Translations under genes and position numbers: made by a program
Assembly (NCBI GenBank): GCA_024694055.1
Contig: JAILKC010000109.1
Span: 1-47,521 of the forward strand
Length of the DNA stretch: 47,521 nucleotides
Reading direction: 5' to 3'
Source of the DNA: Lachnospiraceae bacterium
GTDB taxonomy: Bacteria; Bacillota; Clostridia; Lachnospirales; Lachnospiraceae
The notes under the pieces: generated by a model
Seen by the model: only the letters and a program-made list of their open reading frames with translations
The model's database searches: none
What the model was told of the DNA's origin: nothing
Shown here: in pieces, positions 42,865 through 47,521 of the stretch
How positions within the stretch are numbered: the stretch's first letter is position 1
Layout: the number at the start of each line of letters is the position of its first letter

Positions 42865-45800
42865 ATGAGTGACGTCAAACGTATCTATGTGGAGAAGAAG
42901 GCGCCTTACGCGGTTAAGGCACGTGAGCTTAAGGAGGATATTGAGAATTACCTCGATATATCCGGAGTAGAGGATGTAAGAGTACTTATCAGATATGATG
43001 TGGAAGGTCTGGATGCGGCGACATTTAGCAGAGCATGCCGCATGATCTTTTCTGAGCCGCCGGTAGATGTTCTTTTTACTGACGGTCTTTCATTGAAAGC
43101 GGATGAGCATATGTTCTCCGTTGAGTTTTTACCCGGTCAGTATGATCAGAGAGCCGATTCGGCAGTTCAATGCGTTCGTTTCCTGAACGAGGAAGCAGAT
43201 CCCATTATAAAGACTGCAGTGACATATATCATTAAGGGTAATGTGAGTAAAGAAGATGTTGACCGCATATGTGCGTATGTCATTAACCCCGTAGATTCCA
43301 AGGTCGCATCGCCTGAGATACCGGATACTTTGGTTACAGAGTATGATGAGCCAGCCAATGTGGCACATATTGACGGCTTTATCACCATGTCAGAAGATGA
43401 ACTTAAGTCTTTATACGGCAGTCTCGGACTTGCCATGACTTTCAAGGATTTCCTTCATATCAGACATTATTTTGAGACTGAGGAACACAGAAATCCTACG
43501 ATGACGGAGATCAGAGTGCTTGATACATACTGGTCTGATCACTGCCGTCATACCACATTCTCTACAGAGCTTAAGGATATAAGATTCGGAGAGGGATATT
43601 ACAGAGCACCTATTGAGACAACATACCAGAGTTATCTCGATACGAGAGAGGAACTTTATGCAGGCAGGGATGACAAGTATGTCTGCCTTATGGATATTGC
43701 TCTTATGGGCATGAAGAAGCTTCGCGCCGCAGGCAAGCTTGAGGATATGGAAGTATCTGATGAGATCAATGCCTGCTCCGTGATAGTTCCCGTGGAGATG
43801 GATTACGGTGAGGGCAAAGTCACGGAAGAGTGGCTGGTATTTTTCAAAAATGAGACCCACAACCATCCGACTGAGATCGAGCCTTTCGGAGGCGCTGCAA
43901 CCTGTCTTGGAGGTGCCATAAGGGATCCGCTCTCGGGCAGAGGCTATGTTTATCAGGCTATGAGAGTGACGGGTGCTGCAGACCCTACAGTACCAGTATC
44001 GGCTACGCTTAAGGGCAAGCTCCCGCAGAAGAAGCTTGTGACCGGAGCGGCAGCAGGTTATTCTTCCTACGGCAATCAGATTGGCCTTGCAACAGGCTTT
44101 GTAAAAGAAATATATCATCCGGGCTATGTAGCCAAGAGGATGGAGATAGGCGCAGTTATGGGCGCAGCGCCCAGGCGTTGTGTCAAGAGAGAGAATTCGG
44201 ATCCGGGAGATATCATCATCCTTTTAGGTGGTCGTACGGGACGTGACGGATGCGGTGGAGCCACAGGTTCTTCCAAGGTGCATACCGAAGAGTCCATTGA
44301 GACGTGCGGCGCAGAGGTACAGAAGGGCAATGCTCCTACGGAACGTAAGATACAGAGACTTTTCAGACGTGAGGAAGTTGCAAGCCTTATCAAAAAGTGT
44401 AACGACTTCGGAGCAGGCGGAGTGTCGGTAGCCATCGGTGAGCTGGCAGCAGGTCTTAAGGTTGATCTTGACAAGGTTCCGAAGAAATATGCGGGACTTG
44501 ACGGTACCGAGCTTGCCATATCAGAGAGCCAGGAGAGAATGGCAGTTGTCGTTGATCCTGCAGATGCGGATAAGTTCCTTGAGTATGCGGCGCAAGAGAA
44601 TCTCGAGGCCACAATAGTGGCTACAGTTACCAAGGAACCCAGACTTGTGCTCGAATGGAGAGGTGAGCCGATCGTTGATCTCTCAAGAGCATTCCTTGAT
44701 ACTAACGGAGCACACCAGGAGACAGGTGTGGATGTTCAGATACCTTCGCAGGACAACTGTCCTGTGGGTGACATTGCCATTGAGGCGGTGGATGAGGCAC
44801 TTAAGGCCGGTGATGTGATCGGGGCCATAACAGCTACGCTGGCAGATCTTAATGTCTGCTCGCAGAAGGGTCTCGTAGAGAGATTCGATGCATCCATCGG
44901 AGCGGCCAGTGTATATATGCCTTACGGTGGTAAGACTCAGTTAACAGAGACACAGACCATGATAGCCAAGCTTCCGACACTTAAGGGCAATACCGATGTC
45001 GTGACCATGATGAGTTACGGCTTTGATCCTTATATATCCAGCTGGAGCCCTTATCATGGAGCCATATACGCGGTTATGCAGTCCATGTCCAAGATCGTGG
45101 CATCCGGTGGAGATTATCACAAGATCAGATTCACGTTCCAGGAGTATTTTAAGCGCATGACGGAAGACCGTTCGCGTTGGGGTGCGCCATTTGCGGCACT
45201 GCTTGGAGCGTTTGATGCGCAGGTGGGATTCGGACTTCCCAGTATCGGTGGCAAGGACAGTATGTCGGGTACGTTCAATGATATCGACGTTCCGCCCACA
45301 CTTGTATCATTTGCAGTAGATACGGGTAAGATATCAGATGTTATCACCCCTGAACTTAAGAAGGCGGGCAACAGACTTGTGCATTTTGCGGTTGAGAAGG
45401 ACGACTATCTTATCCCTGTATATGAGAAAGTGCAGGAGATGTACGATGAGGTAACACGACTTATCAGAGAAGGCATCATTGTATCGGCGTATGCGCTTGA
45501 CAGATACGGTATCATGGCTTCGGTATTCAAGATGGCCTTCGGTAATAAACTTGGTGTAGAATTTGATGAGGATATTGAGCTTAAGGATCTTTTTGCAGAT
45601 AAGATGGGCGACCTGATAGTTGAGGTCGATGCATCCAGACTTCACGAGATAGAATATGAATACGAAGTTATAGGTACTGTCACCGAGCAGAGTACGGTTA
45701 CCGTGGCAGGAGAGAGCCTCAAGCTTGAAAGCGCCATAGGCACATGGAGCAAGCCGCTTGATAAGGTGTTCCCTTACAAGGCTTCGACCGATACTACGGC

Positions 45801-46659
45801 TGTAGATATGCCTTTGTATGATTCCAAGGGCGACATATATATATGTAAGCACAAGGTTGCAAGACCTTCGGTATTTATCCCGGTATTCCCCGGCACCAAC
45901 TGCGAATACGATTCAAGGCGTGCCTTTGAGAGAGCGGGTGCCAATGTAAAAGATGTCGTGTTTAAGAATATGACAGCCGCAGATATCAGAGATTCGTTTG
46001 CGGAATATGTACGTGCGATAGATGAAGCTCAGATCATCATGTTCCCCGGCGGTTTCTCAGCCGGTGATGAACCTGACGGATCTGCCAAGTTCTTTGCAGC
46101 TGCTTTCCAGAATGAAGCCGTTAAAGATGCAGTCACCAGATTGCTTAACGAGCGTGACGGCCTGATCCTTGGTATATGTAACGGATTCCAGGCGCTGATC
46201 AAACTCGGATTGGTACCCGGCGGTGCTATCACGGGACAGAATGAGGCATCACCTACTCTTACATTTAATACCGTGAACCGTCACATATCCAAGATGGTAT
46301 ATACCAAGGTAGTATCCAACAGATCACCTTGGCTTGCGGGTGCGACTTTGGGTGATGTATATGTGAACCCGGCTTCCCACGGCGAAGGCAGATTTGTGGC
46401 ACCCAAGGAGTGTATAGACAAGCTGATCGCTTCCGGACAGGTGGCGACGGTTTACTCTGATTCCGACGGTAATGTCTCTATGAATGAGGAGTACAATATC
46501 AACGGCTCTTATATGGCTATAGAGGGTATTACATCTGCTGACGGAAGAGTACTCGGCAAGATGGCTCATTCAGAGAGAAGAGATAAGGGCGTGGCGCTCA
46601 ATATCTATGGTGAACAGGACATTAAGATATTTGAGAGTGGCGTTAAGTACTTTATGTAA
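42865..46659 (+). CDS. purL: Phosphoribosylformylglycinamidine synthase, single-chain
   Basis: 1264 residues, the large fused form, unlike the PurS/PurQ/PurL complex of Bacillus. It converts FGAR and glutamine to FGAM. The ATPase (FGAM synthetase) part has the catalytic-loop TYWSDHCRHTTF, FFKNETHNHPTEIEPFGGAATCLGG, and a second half with SIGGKDSMSGTF. The C-terminal class-I glutaminase domain starts near VPVFPGTNCEYDSRRAF (here PVFPGTNCEYD) and has FPGGFSAGDEPDG, the nucleophile Cys in LGICNGFQ, and SHGEGRF. The nearest Shine-Dalgarno candidate, GGAGG at 42849-42853, is 11 bases upstream of the ATG. Confidence 0.97.
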   Translation: MSDVKRIYVEKKAPYAVKARELKEDIENYLDISGVEDVRVLIRYDVEGLDAATFSRACRMIFSEPPVDVLFTDGLSLKADEHMFSVEFLPGQYDQRADSAVQCVRFLNEEADPIIKTAVTYIIKGNVSKEDVDRICAYVINPVDSKVASPEIPDTLVTEYDEPANVAHIDGFITMSEDELKSLYGSLGLAMTFKDFLHIRHYFETEEHRNPTMTEIRVLDTYWSDHCRHTTFSTELKDIRFGEGYYRAPIETTYQSYLDTREELYAGRDDKYVCLMDIALMGMKKLRAAGKLEDMEVSDEINACSVIVPVEMDYGEGKVTEEWLVFFKNETHNHPTEIEPFGGAATCLGGAIRDPLSGRGYVYQAMRVTGAADPTVPVSATLKGKLPQKKLVTGAAAGYSSYGNQIGLATGFVKEIYHPGYVAKRMEIGAVMGAAPRRCVKRENSDPGDIIILLGGRTGRDGCGGATGSSKVHTEESIETCGAEVQKGNAPTERKIQRLFRREEVASLIKKCNDFGAGGVSVAIGELAAGLKVDLDKVPKKYAGLDGTELAISESQERMAVVVDPADADKFLEYAAQENLEATIVATVTKEPRLVLEWRGEPIVDLSRAFLDTNGAHQETGVDVQIPSQDNCPVGDIAIEAVDEALKAGDVIGAITATLADLNVCSQKGLVERFDASIGAASVYMPYGGKTQLTETQTMIAKLPTLKGNTDVVTMMSYGFDPYISSWSPYHGAIYAVMQSMSKIVASGGDYHKIRFTFQEYFKRMTEDRSRWGAPFAALLGAFDAQVGFGLPSIGGKDSMSGTFNDIDVPPTLVSFAVDTGKISDVITPELKKAGNRLVHFAVEKDDYLIPVYEKVQEMYDEVTRLIREGIIVSAYALDRYGIMASVFKMAFGNKLGVEFDEDIELKDLFADKMGDLIVEVDASRLHEIEYEYEVIGTVTEQSTVTVAGESLKLESAIGTWSKPLDKVFPYKASTDTTAVDMPLYDSKGDIYICKHKVARPSVFIPVFPGTNCEYDSRRAFERAGANVKDVVFKNMTAADIRDSFAEYVRAIDEAQIIMFPGGFSAGDEPDGSAKFFAAAFQNEAVKDAVTRLLNERDGLILGICNGFQALIKLGLVPGGAITGQNEASPTLTFNTVNRHISKMVYTKVVSNRSPWLAGATLGDVYVNPASHGEGRFVAPKECIDKLIASGQVATVYSDSDGNVSMNEEYNINGSYMAIEGITSADGRVLGKMAHSERRDKGVALNIYGEQDIKIFESGVKYFM

Positions 46660-46747
46660 ATCTGAATGCGATATAGTCGCTTTCTGGATCAACTTTGTAA
46701 GTATAGCATGATGTTTTATGTAAACTGAGTGCATATTATATTATTTC

Positions 46748-46753
46748 TATAAT
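46748..46753 (+). promoter_or_regulatory. Candidate -10 for the MFS gene
   Basis: Perfect TATAAT at 46748-46753 but without a recognisable -35. TTGTAA (46695) with TATGTA 16 bases on is an alternative promoter. Both are 20-50 bases upstream of the gene. Confidence 0.35.
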
Positions 46754-46771
46754 GAAAGGCAGGTATTAATA

Positions 46772-47521
46772 ATGGAAAACAAATGGATTCGCGGAGCAAT
46801 ACCCGCATTACTGCTTCACTGCAGTATCGGTACCGTATATTGCTGGTCTACGTTCAGCGGAGAGATAGCAGAATATGTAGGTGCTGATAAGAGTGCAGTG
46901 GGTTGGGCATTCTCCCTTGCGATATTCTTCCTTGGAATGTCGGCTGCATTCCTTGGAGATGTGGTAGAGAAGGACATTCATCGTTCTTCGCTCATAGCTA
47001 CGATATGCTTCACGACAGGTATGGTAGGTACCGGATTTGCTATTATGATCCGCTCGCTTCCTCTTATATTCCTGTTCTACGGATGCATCATGGGTATCGG
47101 ACTCGGTACGGGTTACCTTTCACCGGTTAAGACACTTATGTTGTGGTTCAAGGATAAGAAGGGCCTTGCTACAGGACTTGCCGTTGCAGGTTTCGGCGCA
47201 GCCAAGGCTATTGCCACACCTATCATGCAGAGCATACTTAATAAGTTTGACAACAACCCGGCTCCCATGTTCTTTATCATGGGCGGTGTATACTGCGTGA
47301 TGATGTTCATCGGACATTTGCTTCTTCGCAAGCCCTCAGATTGGGTTGAGCAGCATGCAGAGGGTGGTATCAAGGAATTCTTCGCAACTCTCGGCAAGAA
47401 CTTTAAGACTTCATTCTCCAATAAGACATTCATCGGTATTTGGCTGATGTTCTACATCAACATTACCTGCGGACTTGCTCTTATATCTCAGGAGAAGCAG
47501 ATATTCAATACGGTTGGCCTT
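46772..47521 (+). CDS. OFA-family MFS transporter, 3'-truncated by window
   Basis: First 250 residues; the frame is open at the right edge. At least six TM segments are visible, with the N-terminal HCSIGTVYCWSTFSGEI typical of oxalate/formate antiporter-family MFS proteins (OxlT-like) and a loop motif GYLSPVKTLMLWFKDKKGLATGLAVAGFG. The loop after TM2 (LGDVVEKDIHRS) is the MFS DRxGRR position but altered, as usual in this family. AAAGGCAGG precedes the ATG by about 8 bases. The substrate cannot be read from the sequence; OFA members carry small organic acids. Confidence 0.88.
   Translation, partial: MENKWIRGAIPALLLHCSIGTVYCWSTFSGEIAEYVGADKSAVGWAFSLAIFFLGMSAAFLGDVVEKDIHRSSLIATICFTTGMVGTGFAIMIRSLPLIFLFYGCIMGIGLGTGYLSPVKTLMLWFKDKKGLATGLAVAGFGAAKAIATPIMQSILNKFDNNPAPMFFIMGGVYCVMMFIGHLLLRKPSDWVEQHAEGGIKEFFATLGKNFKTSFSNKTFIGIWLMFYINITCGLALISQEKQIFNTVGL

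Overview
The window looks like chromosome from a Firmicute of the Clostridia, most likely a Lachnospiraceae member (Butyrivibrio, Lachnospira or Agathobacter-like). The reasons are moderate GC with near-consensus sigma-A promoters, a single-chain PurL, an arginine pathway using bifunctional ArgJ, an HrcA/CIRCE heat-shock element, and several families I know mainly from Lachnospiraceae (DUF5721, DUF5716/DUF5717). The DUF names are from memory and were not searched. No rRNA, tRNA, CRISPR array, insertion sequence or prophage gene was seen. Coding density is high, and no gene-free stretch exceeds about 300 bases (the longest is 5382-5676, which is regulatory).

Layout. 2-997 is the 3' part of a CDP-glucose 4,6-dehydratase. 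1012-2954 (minus) is a degV / DUF1294 / LytTR-regulator operon. 3138-3611 is a DUF5721 gene whose promoter seems to give a leaderless mRNA. 3633-10512 is an arginine block: GNAT-argJ on the minus strand diverges from argG-argB-argD-solute-binding protein on the plus strand. They share a control region with eight TGCA cores and two ARG-box-like palindromes spaced exactly 21 bp. 10616-17053 is comEA, a response regulator, a histidine kinase, a GerMN lipoprotein and comEC. 17144-19507 holds purC, a foldase lipoprotein and an orphan CheY. 19510-21848 is a row of perfect hairpins, a perfect CIRCE element and htpG.

21952-28879 is the most unusual part: four co-oriented, tightly spaced genes. They encode a 1178-residue beta-domain/helical-repeat protein (DUF5717), a degenerate Hsp70/actin-fold protein (DUF5716), a TPR protein and a two-TM coiled-coil protein. 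29001-31762 is purB-purA. 31907-34975 encodes a PAS-GGDEF-GAF-GGDEF(degenerate)-EAL cyclic-di-GMP enzyme with a structured leader. 35103-39081 is a glycerol-3-phosphate-dehydrogenase-like redox trio followed by a small membrane protein and a SEC-C protein. 39356-41605 (minus) is a large protein with an N-terminal cyclic-nucleotide-binding-like domain. It diverges from an unknown gene-tetR-purL unit at 41783-46659. 46772-47521 is the start of an OFA-type MFS transporter cut off by the window end.

How they work together. Core anabolism (arginine; purine steps purC, purB, purA, purL) is interleaved with regulation and envelope functions. The best candidate for an undescribed system is the DUF5717/Hsp70-like/TPR/coiled-coil operon directly downstream of CIRCE-controlled htpG. 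I infer a membrane-linked scaffold or chaperone-like complex in which the Hsp70 fold has lost its nucleotide-binding glycines. Other points of interest are the divergent ArgR-type control region, the solute-binding protein with an EF-hand-like loop coupled to argD, and the cyclic-nucleotide-sensor-like protein of unknown output.
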